Positions 11,617-20,387 of a DNA stretch of 64,000 nt are shown piece after piece. Source of the stretch: Bradyrhizobium manausense. GTDB taxonomy: Bacteria; Pseudomonadota; Alphaproteobacteria; Rhizobiales; Xanthobacteraceae. Numbering within the stretch: the stretch's first letter is position 1; the number at the start of each line of letters is the position of its first letter. The notes beneath the pieces were generated by a model. That model did not search any database, was not told where the DNA came from, and was given only the letters and a program-made list of their open reading frames with translations. The translations under genes and the position numbers were made by a program. The stretch covers positions 1,178,001 to 1,242,000 of the forward strand of contig NZ_JAFCJI010000001.1 of the NCBI RefSeq assembly GCF_018131105.1. Direction: 5' to 3'.

Positions 11617-12152
11617 TGGGTCGGCCTCTCGTACTTGGCGTCGATCGTCACATAGCCCTGGAGAGCCGCGATACGCTTGATGACTTCGGAAATGCCCTGG
11701 AGCGCCAGCATCACGAAGCCGGCGGGGATCACGAACTTGATGGGCCAGCGGATCAGGCCGCCGGCGTTGCCCGACATCTCGCCGACGTCATAGGCCTGCA
11801 TGAAGAACGGCCATGACAAATAGGCGAGCAGGAGGCAGGAGGGGATCAGGAAGAACAGCGTGCCGATCATGTCGAGCCAGAGCTGGCCGCGCTCGGACAG
11901 GGTCAGGTAGAAGATCTCGACCCGGACATGCTCGTTGCGCTTGAAGGTATAGGAGGATCCGAACATCACCAGGATCGCGAACATGTACCATTGCATCTCC
12001 AGCCACCCGTTCGACGAGTAGCTGAAGGCGTAGCGGATCATGGCGTTGGCCGCGCTGACCAGGCAGGCGAGAAGCACGAGCAGGTTGCAGACGTACCCAA
12101 TCTTCTCATTGAGGGCGTCGATGGCGTTGCTCACCGCCAGCAATGGACGCAT
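11613..12152 (-). CDS. dctQ: TRAP transporter small permease (DctQ)
   Basis: A 179-residue four-helix membrane protein. It begins MRPLLAVSNAIDALNEKIGY and has the typical DctQ pattern: a charged N-terminal helix, WLEMQWYMFAILVMFGSSYTFKRNEHVRVEI in parts around residues 50-80, and two C-terminal helices. The motif EMQWY followed by a His-Val-Arg segment is the family hallmark. First gene of the dctQ-dctM unit; the 294 bases upstream separate it from moaA and should hold its promoter. Confidence 0.92.
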   Translation of the reverse strand: MRPLLAVSNAIDALNEKIGYVCNLLVLLACLVSAANAMIRYAFSYSSNGWLEMQWYMFAILVMFGSSYTFKRNEHVRVEIFYLTLSERGQLWLDMIGTLFFLIPSCLLLAYLSWPFFMQAYDVGEMSGNAGGLIRWPIKFVIPAGFVMLALQGISEVIKRIAALQGYVTIDAKYERPTQ

Positions 12153-12375
12153 CTTACTTTCTCTCCGTCGCGGCCTAACTCTTCATGGGAGACTTCAGCG
12201 CGCAACGCCCGGCCGGCGTGCGAAAAGCACGCGACCGCACGGATCTCGGTCCGGAGCGATTGCGGCGTCAGTCCTCCCCTCGTGCCTTGCCGTCTTGACC
12301 GCGACCGCCAAAGGGGCGGGCCGGCTTATTGTTGCCGGGCAAGCAAAGGCGATCGCACCAAACCAGCGGGCTTGT

Positions 12376-12411
12376 GCGCCGTCAATCGGAAAATGGGCAA
12401 ATTGACGGCGC
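12376..12411. repeat. Perfect 11-base inverted repeat between moaA and dctQ
   Basis: GCGCCGTCAAT and ATTGACGGCGC are separated by 14 bases. The right arm also forms a smaller overlapping palindrome TTGACG-GCG-CGTCAA at 12402-12416. No T-tract follows on either strand, so it may be a weak terminator of moaA (35 bases after its stop) or an operator upstream of dctQ. Confidence 0.5.
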
Positions 12412-12446
12412 GTCAAAAGCTTAACGCAACCGTCGGCGACGAATCC

Positions 12447-13481
12447 TCAACCGCCGGTAACGCTCATATGCCTTGAGACGCTCGGCCGGTTGTGACGGCG
12501 GTCGATGATGAAATCGTGGCCCTTGGGCTTCAGCCCGATGGCGCGGTCGATCGCATCCGCGAGCAGCACGTCGTCGCCGGATGCACGCAGAGGCCTGCGC
12601 AAATCGGACGCGTCCTCGTGGCCGAGGCAGGTGTGCAGCGTGCCGGTGCAGGTGATGCGGACCCGGTTGCAGGATTCGCAGAAATTGTGGGTCATCGGCG
12701 TGATGAAGCCGAGCTTGCCGTTGGTCTCGGCGACGCTGACATAGCGCGCCGGCCCGCCGGTGCTCTCGGCGAGGTCCGTCAGCGTGAATTGCTGGGCGAG
12801 TCGCGCGCGCACCAAGGACAGCGGCAGATACTGGTCGATGCGGCCCGCGCCGATCTCGCCCATCGGCATCACCTCGATCAGGGTGAGACCCATGTTCTTG
12901 CCATGAGCCCAGCGCAGGAGGTCGGGGAGTTCGTCCTCGTTGAGGTTCTTCAGCGCCACCGCGTTGATCTTCACGGCGAGTCCTGCGGCGCGCGCGGCCT
13001 CGATGCCCTCCAGCACCTTGTCGATCTCGCCCCAGCGCGTGATCTCGCGAAACTTCTTGGGATCGAGCGTGTCGAGTGAAACGTTGATGCGGCGGACGCC
13101 GCAATCGGCGAGCTCCCTGGCATGCTTTGCGAGTTGCGTGCCGTTGGTGGTCAGCGTCAGCTCGTTCAGCGCGCCGCTCTTAAGGTGTCGCGACAACGAG
13201 CGCACCAGCGACATCACGTTGCGCCGGACCAGCGGCTCGCCGCCGGTGAGCCGCAGCTTCTTCACGCCCTTGGCGATGAAGGCCGAGCAGAGCCGGTCGA
13301 GTTCCTCGAGCGTCAGCAGGTCGGCCTTGGGCAGGAACGTCATGTCTTCCGACATGCAATAGAAGCAGCGCAGGTCGCAGCGATCGGTGACGGAGACGCG
13401 CAAATACGAGATGGTCCGCCCGAACGGATCGGTCATGGCGCTCGACAACGCGGCGGGGGGACTCGCAGTCAATCCGTTCAT
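12447..13481 (-). CDS. moaA: GTP 3',8-cyclase MoaA (molybdenum cofactor biosynthesis)
   Basis: Radical SAM enzyme that, with MoaC, turns GTP into cyclic pyranopterin monophosphate, the first step of molybdenum cofactor synthesis. The N-terminal cluster motif CDLRCFYC sits at about residues 35-42 after [17 protein letters not shown]; the C-terminal substrate-side cluster motif CESCNRVR...C is near 265-285. Length 344 is normal, but it ends SRHMSVTGG; the usual C-terminal double-glycine tail is retained. Start ATG 13481; MTDPFG at 13436 is an alternative. It is the only cofactor-synthesis gene here. Confidence 0.95.
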   Translation of the reverse strand: MNGLTASPPAALSSAMTDPFGRTISYLRVSVTDRCDLRCFYCMSEDMTFLPKADLLTLEELDRLCSAFIAKGVKKLRLTGGEPLVRRNVMSLVRSLSRHLKSGALNELTLTTNGTQLAKHARELADCGVRRINVSLDTLDPKKFREITRWGEIDKVLEGIEAARAAGLAVKINAVALKNLNEDELPDLLRWAHGKNMGLTLIEVMPMGEIGAGRIDQYLPLSLVRARLAQQFTLTDLAESTGGPARYVSVAETNGKLGFITPMTHNFCESCNRVRITCTGTLHTCLGHEDASDLRRPLRASGDDVLLADAIDRAIGLKPKGHDFIIDRRHNRPSVSRHMSVTGG

Positions 13482-13600
13482 ACCAAATGCCTTGCCAAAT
13501 GCCTTGTCACTTACGGCGACGCGCGCACCATTGCTTCAGCGGTGCTTGGAAGCAATCTAAGCACCGGACGCGGCTCAGACAATCGGGTGGTATACGTAGT

Positions 13601-14101
13601 TTAACGCTTGCCCGCGTTCGGATCGGGGAACGGCGAACCGCCTGCGGGCGGTGCAGCATCGGCCGGCGCCGCGGCGGGCGCGGCTGCGGCGGGTTTCGGC
13701 TTCTTCGGCCGGTGCGGCTTCTTCTTCACGGGCTTCGGCGGCACCGCCGGCGCAAGCTCCGCGAACACCGGAGTCGGATCGGTGGTCACTGAGGCCGGCG
13801 TGGTGAAATCGCCGGGATTCTTGATCACATTCACCGGCACGGTGGTCGGCTGGTACTTGGGAAGCGTGTATGAGACCGTGAACGGGGCGTCCGGGGCGGG
13901 AACCGACACGGAGCAGGGGGTCTTGCAGCCGCCACCCAGCGAGGTCGTCGCGTCAGCCCCCTGGGGGTTGGATTCGAGCCGGACCTGAACGGTCGGCGGC
14001 GCCGATTTGAACATGTCCCAGGACATCGAGGAGCAGCCACCAAGGCTTGTTGCTCCCAGGAGGCTCGCCCCCGTTAACGCAATCGCGATGACACGACGCA
14101 T
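13601..14101 (-). CDS. Putative lipoprotein with Pro/Lys/Ala-rich C-terminus
   Basis: About 166 residues. A signal peptide ends in the lipobox LGGC (about residues 20-23), so the mature protein is probably a lipid-anchored periplasmic or outer-membrane protein. The middle (about 35-100) resembles PEGA-type beta domains: VQVRLESNPQGADATTS...CKTPCSV...FTVSYTLPKYQP. The last 60 residues are a PKPVKKKPHRPKKPKP and Ala-Pro-rich tail that could touch peptidoglycan or DNA-free periplasm components. No specific function can be given. ATG 14107 is an alternative start. Confidence 0.78.
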   Translation of the reverse strand: MRRVIAIALTGASLLGATSLGGCSSMSWDMFKSAPPTVQVRLESNPQGADATTSLGGGCKTPCSVSVPAPDAPFTVSYTLPKYQPTTVPVNVIKNPGDFTTPASVTTDPTPVFAELAPAVPPKPVKKKPHRPKKPKPAAAAPAAAPADAAPPAGGSPFPDPNAGKR

Positions 14102-14259
14102 GACCATCCACTTCTACTGCGACGAACCGCCACATGACCCCGCGCGGACCATAGGAGCGTCGTTCCGGGCAAGCAACCGGCGGGTCGCGCATAGTTAATA
14201 GATGGTTAACGCAGGGTTCCGCGGCAATAGCCGAGCTATCTCAGGACCTTGCGTGAAGC

Positions 14260-14934
14260 CTAGGCTGACATCAGGCTGTGGGCGGCGGCCGGCAGGTCGC
14301 GCATGTGATGGATCAGCCGGTCCGGCTTCAGATCGGCGATCGGCACGTCCGTATAGCCGAAGCTGACCCCGATCACGGGGACCCCGGCGCGCCGGGCCAC
14401 GCCGACGTCGGTTCCGGCATCGCCGACCATGATGCTGGCTTTGACGTCGCCGCCGGCCCGGGCCACCGTCTCGCGGAAGATGGTCGGATCGGGCTTCGGG
14501 ACCCCGAAGGTGTCAGCGCCGCAGATCGCGGCGAACCGCTTGGTCAGGTCGAGCTGGTCCAACAGCCGCTTCGAGAGCCATTCGAGCTTGTTGGTGCAGA
14601 CCGCCAGGCGATGGCCCTGCGCCGCCAGCAAATCGAGCGCCTCCAGCAGCCCCTCGAAGGGACGGGATTCCACCGAGATATGGTCGGCGTAATAGGCGAT
14701 GAAATCCGCCGTCATCCGGTCCATCTCGGCAGGGGTGACCGTACGGCCCTCGGCCTCCAGACCCCGCTCGAGCAGCTTGCGGGCGCCCGCACCGATCATG
14801 TTGCGGGCGGCAGCCATCGGAACCGGCGGCAGGCCTTCGCGGTCGAGCACGTAATTCAGCGCGGTGATCAGGTCGGGCGCCGTATCCACAAGCGTGCCGT
14901 CGAGATCGAAGACGAGGGTATAGGGGGAGGTCAT
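14260..14934 (-). CDS. gph: HAD-family phosphoglycolate phosphatase
   Basis: A 224-residue haloacid-dehalogenase-type phosphatase that removes phosphate from 2-phosphoglycolate, made by Rubisco oxygenation or DNA repair. Motif I FDLDGTLVDTAPDL is at residues 8-21, the four-helix cap follows, motif II is CTNKLE, motif III is the Lys in GVPKPDP, and motif IV is VGDAGTDVGVAR. The open frame reaches further upstream but the first strand starts at MTSPYTL, so ATG 14934 is used. Divergent from rpiA, a carbon-metabolism neighbour. Confidence 0.9.
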   Translation of the reverse strand: MTSPYTLVFDLDGTLVDTAPDLITALNYVLDREGLPPVPMAAARNMIGAGARKLLERGLEAEGRTVTPAEMDRMTADFIAYYADHISVESRPFEGLLEALDLLAAQGHRLAVCTNKLEWLSKRLLDQLDLTKRFAAICGADTFGVPKPDPTIFRETVARAGGDVKASIMVGDAGTDVGVARRAGVPVIGVSFGYTDVPIADLKPDRLIHHMRDLPAAAHSLMSA

Positions 14935-15100
14935 GCCAAAAGCGCTATCGGTCCGGCCGGGCCGGCGCAAGGGGCGGGCCCATAAGATCACCTTATAGAG
15001 AGGCTCCCGGACCCTGTTCTCGGGAGAAAATCGAGGCTACATAGGCCGCCGCAAGCGAAACCACCGGCGGCACTCCTGGCTTTTTGAGGCGGGCGCGAAC

Positions 15101-15814
15101 GTGAACATGGACCAGTTGAAGCGGCAGGCTGCGGCGCGCGCCCTCGAAGAGGTGCGCGACGGCATGCAGCTCGGCCTCGGGACCGGCTCGACCGCCAAGC
15201 ATTTCGTCGAGCTGCTTGGCGAGCGCGTCGCCGCCGGGCTCAAGGTCATCGGCGTGCCGACCTCCGAAACCACACGCGCCGATGCGGAGCGCTGCGGCGT
15301 GCCGCTGACCACGCTCGACGAGATCGACCATCTCGACATCACCGTCGACGGTGCCGACGAGATCGATCCGGAGCTCAACCTGATCAAGGGCGGCGGCGGC
15401 GCGTTGCTGCGCGAGAAGATCGTGGCGGCCGCCTCGGATCGCATGATCGTTATTGCCGACGACACCAAATGGGTGCCGACGCTCGGTCGCTTTCCGCTGC
15501 CGGTCGAGGTGATCCCGTTCGGACTCGGGGCGACCCGCCGTGCCATCGAGAAGGCATTTGCGGAATGCGGCGTTTCCGGGCAAATGGCAGTCCGCAAGGC
15601 CAAAGACGGCCACGTTTTCGTTACCGATGGCGGCCACTGGATCGTCGATGCCCAGCTGGGACGTATTGCTGATCCGGGGAGCCTCGCCAAGGCGTTAAGT
15701 GCGATCCCCGGCGTGGTCGAGCACGGGCTGTTCATCGGCTTGGCCAGCTCGGCGGTCTTGGCGGGTGGCAAGGGAATTCGCGTGATTGAACGGCGTAAGC
15801 CGAAAGGAGACTAG
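15101..15814 (+). CDS. rpiA: Ribose-5-phosphate isomerase A
   Basis: Interconverts ribose 5-phosphate and ribulose 5-phosphate in the pentose phosphate and Calvin pathways. Visible motifs are [11 protein letters not shown] (phosphate loop, about residues 26-36), [20 protein letters not shown] (active-site Asp, Glu and Lys, about 84-103) and [10 protein letters not shown]. 237 residues, normal length. GTG 15101 or ATG 15107 can serve as start. It is the first gene of a close unit with the DUF2059 gene two bases downstream and gor. Confidence 0.95.
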   Translation: MNMDQLKRQAAARALEEVRDGMQLGLGTGSTAKHFVELLGERVAAGLKVIGVPTSETTRADAERCGVPLTTLDEIDHLDITVDGADEIDPELNLIKGGGGALLREKIVAAASDRMIVIADDTKWVPTLGRFPLPVEVIPFGLGATRRAIEKAFAECGVSGQMAVRKAKDGHVFVTDGGHWIVDAQLGRIADPGSLAKALSAIPGVVEHGLFIGLASSAVLAGGKGIRVIERRKPKGD

Positions 15815-15816
15815 GA

Positions 15817-16338
15817 ATGAAGAGCGTCTTGAAGATCGTGCCCGCCGTGTGCCTCGCCTTCGTGATGGCACTGGGAATAGCGCCTGTGGCCGCACAGCAG
15901 AAGGCGGCCCCGGCAGCACCGACCCCGGGGGCGATCGCCGCGGCAAAGGAGATTTTACAGCTGAAGAATGCCAGCGCGATGTACGCTGGCGCCGTGCCCG
16001 GCATGGTGGAGAAGGTCAAGACCACGCTGATCGGGCAGAACCTCAACTACCAGAAGGATCTCAACGAGCTCGCCCCTGTCATCGCCAAACAGCTGGCCGG
16101 CCGTGAGTCGGAGATCGGTGAGGGCATGGTGGGAGTGTATGCCGGCGAGTTCACCGAGCAGGAGTTGAAGGATCTCGTTACGTTCTACAAGTCGCCGCTC
16201 GGCCAGAAGCTGCTCACCAACGAACCCAAGGCTATCAGCCTCAGCATGCAGGTCATGAACGACTGGGCGCGGAATTTCTCCGAGGTCGTCGCGAGTGCGT
16301 TCCGCGCCGAGATGAAGAAGCGTGGCAAGGAAATCTGA
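15817..16338 (+). CDS. Exported DUF2059 domain protein
   Basis: A 173-residue secreted protein. Residues 1-27 are a signal peptide ending VAAQ, followed by an Ala/Pro linker. The C-terminal half carries the DUF2059 signature, an all-helical repeat with FTEQELKDLVTFYKSPLGQKLL at about 112-133. Biochemical role unknown; the family is widespread in the proteobacterial periplasm. It starts two bases after the rpiA stop with its SD GAAAGGAG inside the end of rpiA, so it is translated from the same transcript. Confidence 0.88.
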   Translation: MKSVLKIVPAVCLAFVMALGIAPVAAQQKAAPAAPTPGAIAAAKEILQLKNASAMYAGAVPGMVEKVKTTLIGQNLNYQKDLNELAPVIAKQLAGRESEIGEGMVGVYAGEFTEQELKDLVTFYKSPLGQKLLTNEPKAISLSMQVMNDWARNFSEVVASAFRAEMKKRGKEI

Positions 16339-16385
16339 CAGTACCTATCTGTCCGGGTAATCCTTGAAAGAGGTCGGAGTGGACA

Positions 16386-17774
16386 ATGGCTGAATTCGAC
16401 GTCGACCTCTTTGTCATCGGTGGCGGCTCGGGCGGCGTTCGTGCCGCCCGCATTGCGGCGGGCTACGGCGCCCGCGTGATGATCGCGGAGGAGTACCGCA
16501 TGGGCGGCACCTGCGTGATCCGCGGCTGCGTCCCGAAGAAGCTGTTCGTGATCGGCTCGCATTTCCGCCACGAACTCGAGGACGCCGCCGGCTTCGGCTG
16601 GACCGTTCCGCCCGCGACCTTCGACTGGCCGACCCTGATCGCCAACAAGGACAAGGAGATCGCGCGGCTGGAGGCGGCCTACACGACGAATGTCGAGAAA
16701 TCAGGCGCGCAGGTCGTCAAGAGCCGCGCGGTGATCGAGGACAAGCACACCGTCCGCCTGCTCGCGGACGACAAGAAGATCACGGCGAAATACATCCTCA
16801 TCGCCACCGGCGGCGCGCCCAATCACGGCGCGGCGATTCCCGGCATCGAGCATGTGATCTCCTCGAACGAGGCGTTCCATCTGAAGAAGCTGCCGAAGCG
16901 GATCGTGATCCAGGGCGGCGGCTATATCGCGCTCGAATTCGCCGGCATCTTCGCCGGCTTCGGCTCCGACGTCACCGTGATCTACCGCGGCGACAACATC
17001 CTGCGCGGCTTCGACGAGGACGTTCGCGCTCACGTCCGCAGCGAGATGGAGAAGCAGGGCATCACCATCCTCACCGGCTGCACGGTGAACAAGGTCGATC
17101 GCCACGGCGAGGAATTCACCACGCATCTGTCGAACGGGTCGAGCATCGCGTCCGACCAGGTGATGTTCGCGATCGGGCGCCATCCGGCCGTCGCCAATCT
17201 CGGCCTGGAGAAGGCCGGCGTTGCCATCAATCCGAAGAACGGCGGCATCGCGGTCGACCATTTCTCCAGGAGTTCGGTCGACAGCATCTATGCGATCGGC
17301 GACGTCACCCATCGTTTCAACCTGACGCCGGTGGCGATCCGCGAGGGCCATGCCTTCGCCGACACCGTGTTCGGCAAGCGCGAGGTGCAGGTCGATCATT
17401 CGCATATTCCGACCGCGGTGTTCTCGCAGCCGGAGGTCGGCACGGTCGGTCTGACCGAAACCGAGGCGCGCGCCCAGTTCAGCCACGTCGACATCTACAA
17501 GACGAATTTCCGCCCGATCAAGGCGACGATGTCCGGTCGCGACACCCGCGTGCTGATGAAGCTCGTGGTCGACGGCTCGACCGATCGCGTGCTCGGCTGC
17601 CACATCGTCGGCGACTGCGCCGCCGAGGTGACGCAAGTGGTCGCGATTGCCGTGAAGATGAAGGCGACGAAAGCCGATTTCGACGCGACCATCGCTCTGC
17701 ATCCGACCGCAGCCGAAGAACTGGTGACGATGCGCACGCCGACTGCGCGCCACGTTCGCCAGGCCGCGGAGTAG
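16386..17774 (+). CDS. gor: Glutathione-disulfide reductase
   Basis: FAD- and NADPH-dependent reductase that keeps glutathione reduced. GGGSGGVRAARIA near residues 11-23 binds FAD; the redox-active pair sits in GGTCVIRGCVPKK (about 40-52); the NADPH site is GGGYIALEFAG near 178-188, with a following Arg-rich region typical of NADPH preference; the C-terminal catalytic pair is HPTAAEE. 462 residues, normal for the class. It ends the rpiA-DUF2059-gor unit. Confidence 0.95.
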   Translation: MAEFDVDLFVIGGGSGGVRAARIAAGYGARVMIAEEYRMGGTCVIRGCVPKKLFVIGSHFRHELEDAAGFGWTVPPATFDWPTLIANKDKEIARLEAAYTTNVEKSGAQVVKSRAVIEDKHTVRLLADDKKITAKYILIATGGAPNHGAAIPGIEHVISSNEAFHLKKLPKRIVIQGGGYIALEFAGIFAGFGSDVTVIYRGDNILRGFDEDVRAHVRSEMEKQGITILTGCTVNKVDRHGEEFTTHLSNGSSIASDQVMFAIGRHPAVANLGLEKAGVAINPKNGGIAVDHFSRSSVDSIYAIGDVTHRFNLTPVAIREGHAFADTVFGKREVQVDHSHIPTAVFSQPEVGTVGLTETEARAQFSHVDIYKTNFRPIKATMSGRDTRVLMKLVVDGSTDRVLGCHIVGDCAAEVTQVVAIAVKMKATKADFDATIALHPTAAEELVTMRTPTARHVRQAAE

Positions 17775-17842
17775 GGCGTTCTCAGGACAGTTCAAGCCCG
17801 CAGGCGGGGCCGTGACGGCGCCGCAAATCCTCCACGCTCCGA

Positions 17843-17867
17843 TTGACATTTTGTTCATGTTTTGTTC
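17843..17867 (+). promoter_or_regulatory. Consensus -35 element overlapped downstream by an alphaproteobacterial SOS (LexA) box
   Basis: TTGACA at 17843-17848 is a perfect -35 hexamer. The direct repeat GTTC-ATGTTTT-GTTC follows at 17853-17867, which is exactly the GTTC-N7-GTTC operator bound by LexA in alphaproteobacteria. It fills the spacer between the -35 and the expected -10 (near 17865-17871, weak), as in a classic repressed promoter. The gene it serves starts at 17896. Confidence 0.75.
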
Positions 17868-17895
17868 TCATGCTGCAACCGAGATGGAGGCAGCC

Positions 17896-18204
17896 ATGGA
17901 CAACCGTATCAACGAAGTTCGCCGGACGATCAGAGCGCTCCGCGTCAGCATGCGCGAAGCCGAGGCGATCATGCATGAGCAGATCAATCGCGATGAGGAT
18001 TGCAGCTTCGTGGCGCAGGAAGTCATCAAGATGCGCTCGGTCATGAGCCTGCTCGTGAAGGAGCGAACGGCGCTCGGCGATTTCGAGCCGATCCTGGTCA
18101 ACAGCTTCTTCATCCCGCGGCGTCGGTCGGCACGCAAGCTCGCTGCCGCGCCGGTCCCGACCGTCGAATCCGTGTTCCGTCCACGCCTGGTGGCGCGGGC
18201 TTGA
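17896..18204 (+). CDS. Small helical protein of unknown function, predicted SOS-regulated
   Basis: A 102-residue protein beginning MDNRINEVRRTIRALRVSM. Residues 1-65 are predicted to be almost all amphipathic helix with many Arg, Glu and Met; residues 70-102 hold FIPRRRSARK and a basic tail. No membrane segment, signal peptide or known domain. GGAGG lies five bases before ATG 17896, which decides against upstream ATGs at 17812 and 17884. The promoter carries a GTTC-N7-GTTC SOS box, so induction by DNA damage is predicted. Its end faces the YbdK-type ligase 16 bases away. Confidence 0.8.
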   Translation: MDNRINEVRRTIRALRVSMREAEAIMHEQINRDEDCSFVAQEVIKMRSVMSLLVKERTALGDFEPILVNSFFIPRRRSARKLAAAPVPTVESVFRPRLVARA

Positions 18205-18220
18205 CGCGGATGTGCGGGCG

Positions 18221-19450
18221 CTATGACGGCGCCTGGACGCTGCGTCCGATCGGCGCGCTCGTCCCTGAGATCGTCGATGCAGCGATCCATCGTGACACGG
18301 CTGCGATGTCGTCGCCGTTGTCACGATAGGCGCGAAGCTGGAATTCGGCCGAGCTGCCGCGGTCCACGATGGTGCGGCAATGCTCGATCTCGGCGGCGCA
18401 ACCCAATGCATCCGCGTCCTCGGCGGTGTCGTCGATGATTCGGGTGAGCATCTCGGAGATCGTGACCGGCCCGTCCTTCGATGCAAAGATGCAATCGGTG
18501 CCGTAGCGCTGGGCGCGCCATTTATTCTCGACTGCAATGGCGCGCTCGACCACCGTGACCTGCTTCGACAGATGGGGCCGCAGATGGAGGTGGCGTGTCA
18601 GGCAGCGGTAGAGCGAGGCGATCGCGACGGCGTCCTCGACCAGCGTGCAGGTATCAGGCGCGCGCAGCTCCAGCGTCGGATGCTTCATGGACGGCCGCAT
18701 CGCCCACCAGATGTGGCTTTCGTCGGGGATCACGCCGGAGCGCTGGAGGGCGCCGATATACGCATCGTAGTCCTGCCTGCTTTCGAACAGCTCGGGCAGG
18801 CCGGTGCGCGGCAATTCGGAATAGGCGGCGAGACGATAGCCCTTCAGCCCCGTCTGGTGCGAATTCCAGAACGGCGAGGACGCTGCGAGCGCGATGAACA
18901 GCGGCAGATGCGGCAGCATCGCCCGCATCACCGCCATCCGCTTCTCGGGATCCGGCAGTTGAACATGCACATGCATGCCGCACATCATGTTGCGGTGACC
19001 GATGCTGCGCAGGTCCTCGATCATCTCCTCGTAGCGCGGCTTCGGACTCGGCTGTGACATGCGCCAGACCGCGGTCGGATGCGTGCCGCAGGCCATGATC
19101 ACGAAACCATATTGCGCGGCGACGTTGGCGACCTCGCGGCGCAGGAACCTCAGCTCCTCCCGTGCGTCATTGACATCGACATGCACGTTGGTCGCGACCT
19201 CGAGCTGGGATTGCAGCATCTCGCGCATGGCCTGGCCGCCGGTCGACCAGTTCGCCGATTCGAACAGTTCGTCCGGCGTCTGGATCGCGACCTCGAGGGT
19301 GCGGCGATCGGCGAGGAAATATTCCTCCTCGATGCCGAAGGAATAGTCCGCTGCCTTGCCGCGTCCGCCGGCCGAGCGGATGACGACGTGCTGCTTGTCG
19401 TCGGACGGATCCAGCCGCAGCAGTTTCAAGACGTCCAAAGCAAATGTCAT
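18221..19450 (-). CDS. YbdK-type carboxylate-amine ligase (glutamate-cysteine ligase family 2)
   Basis: An ATP-dependent ligase of the GCS2 family, 409 residues, that joins a glutamate side chain or similar carboxylate to an amine. Signatures seen are GIEEEYFL (Mg/ATP site, about residues 39-46), LQSQLEVATNVH, the family CGMHVHVQ near 158-165, WWAMRPS and LELRAPDTC. Weak gamma-glutamylcysteine synthesis has been reported for some members, but the true substrate is usually unknown. It starts 20 bases after the class II amidotransferase gene at 19471, so the two form one unit. Confidence 0.85.
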   Translation of the reverse strand: MTFALDVLKLLRLDPSDDKQHVVIRSAGGRGKAADYSFGIEEEYFLADRRTLEVAIQTPDELFESANWSTGGQAMREMLQSQLEVATNVHVDVNDAREELRFLRREVANVAAQYGFVIMACGTHPTAVWRMSQPSPKPRYEEMIEDLRSIGHRNMMCGMHVHVQLPDPEKRMAVMRAMLPHLPLFIALAASSPFWNSHQTGLKGYRLAAYSELPRTGLPELFESRQDYDAYIGALQRSGVIPDESHIWWAMRPSMKHPTLELRAPDTCTLVEDAVAIASLYRCLTRHLHLRPHLSKQVTVVERAIAVENKWRAQRYGTDCIFASKDGPVTISEMLTRIIDDTAEDADALGCAAEIEHCRTIVDRGSSAEFQLRAYRDNGDDIAAVSRWIAASTISGTSAPIGRSVQAPS

Positions 19451-19470
19451 CGAGCCACCCGGCGATGGTA

Positions 19471-20298
19471 TTACCTGCGGGCAACAATCCGCCGGACAGG
19501 GGCCGGTTCCGCATCGGATCCACCGGAAATTGCAAGATTGAACGGAACAATTTTTGTGCTTTCGGATGCGCGCGCGATCAGGGCGTGGTTCGCAGGCACT
19601 TCCGTCCAGTCCGTTTCCTTGTCGAACGGCTCGGATACGACGACGACCTGATCGCCGGCCTCCCGGAAATAGAGCGTGTTGGCGGCATCGTTGACGGCAA
19701 CGCGGAACGCGTAGAGATCGCGGCCGTTGGCGATCGCGCTGGTGAAGCGCAGCCGCTCGCGAAGCTGGCCTTCGTTGACGAGGCCGACAAGCGATTGCAG
19801 CACGGCCCGCGTTGCGCCAAGCGGATCGCGGTCGAGACCCGCGCCCATCATGGCGAGGAACACGGCTTCCGAGTCGGTCGTGCCGAGGCGCGAGGGATAA
19901 TAGGCGTCGGGAATCAGCGCTTCGACCTTGCGCCGCAGCCGGCTCCAGCTGCCGACGAAGCCGTTATGCATGAACATCCATTGGCCGCAGGCAAACGGAT
20001 GACAGTTCTGTCGCGTCACCGCGGTGCCGGTGGCGGCGCGCACATGGGCGAAGAACAGATGCGAGCGCAGATGGCGGCAGAGGTAGCGCAAGTTTTCATC
20101 CGACCAGGCCGGTCGCGTCTCGCGATAAAGGCCGGGCTCCGGATGCTCGCCATACCAGCCGAGACCAAAGCCGTCGCCATTCGATCCCGCCGTCGACTGC
20201 AGCGAGCGGATGCTCTGCGCGATCAGCGAATGCTCGGGCTCGGTGACATAAGGTTCGAACGAAGTGGTCTCGCCCCGGTATGCGATCCAGCGGCACAT
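19471..20298 (-). CDS. Class II glutamine amidotransferase domain protein (EgtC/YafJ-like)
   Basis: A 275-residue N-terminal-nucleophile hydrolase. The catalytic Cys is residue 2 (MCRWIAYRG); other family marks are GSNGDGFGLGWYG, FFAHVRAATGT (Arg that holds the substrate carboxylate), CHPFACGQWMFMHNG and GTTDSEAVFL. No partner synthase domain is attached, so it probably acts alone on a gamma-glutamyl compound, as EgtC does. The upstream position next to a GCS2-type ligase suggests that the two enzymes add and remove a gamma-glutamyl group in one pathway. Confidence 0.86.
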   Translation of the reverse strand: MCRWIAYRGETTSFEPYVTEPEHSLIAQSIRSLQSTAGSNGDGFGLGWYGEHPEPGLYRETRPAWSDENLRYLCRHLRSHLFFAHVRAATGTAVTRQNCHPFACGQWMFMHNGFVGSWSRLRRKVEALIPDAYYPSRLGTTDSEAVFLAMMGAGLDRDPLGATRAVLQSLVGLVNEGQLRERLRFTSAIANGRDLYAFRVAVNDAANTLYFREAGDQVVVVSEPFDKETDWTEVPANHALIARASESTKIVPFNLAISGGSDAEPAPVRRIVARR

Positions 20299-20387
20299 GC
20301 GGCGTTCCTGTCAGGATTGCGTGCTGAGATGCACCAACACGCCCGACAGGACGATGGTTCCCGGCCGTGAGTGCCGGGAAGTGCCTG

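Noticed and set aside
9838..11655. 605-codon plus-strand open frame antisense to dctM
   Set aside because: Its product is a charged His/Asp/Glu-rich string with no domain; the opposite strand encodes a clear DctM.
20358..20380. TTCCCGGC / GCCGGGAA hairpin downstream of paiB taken as a terminator
   Set aside because: No T-tract follows on the minus strand; function unclear.
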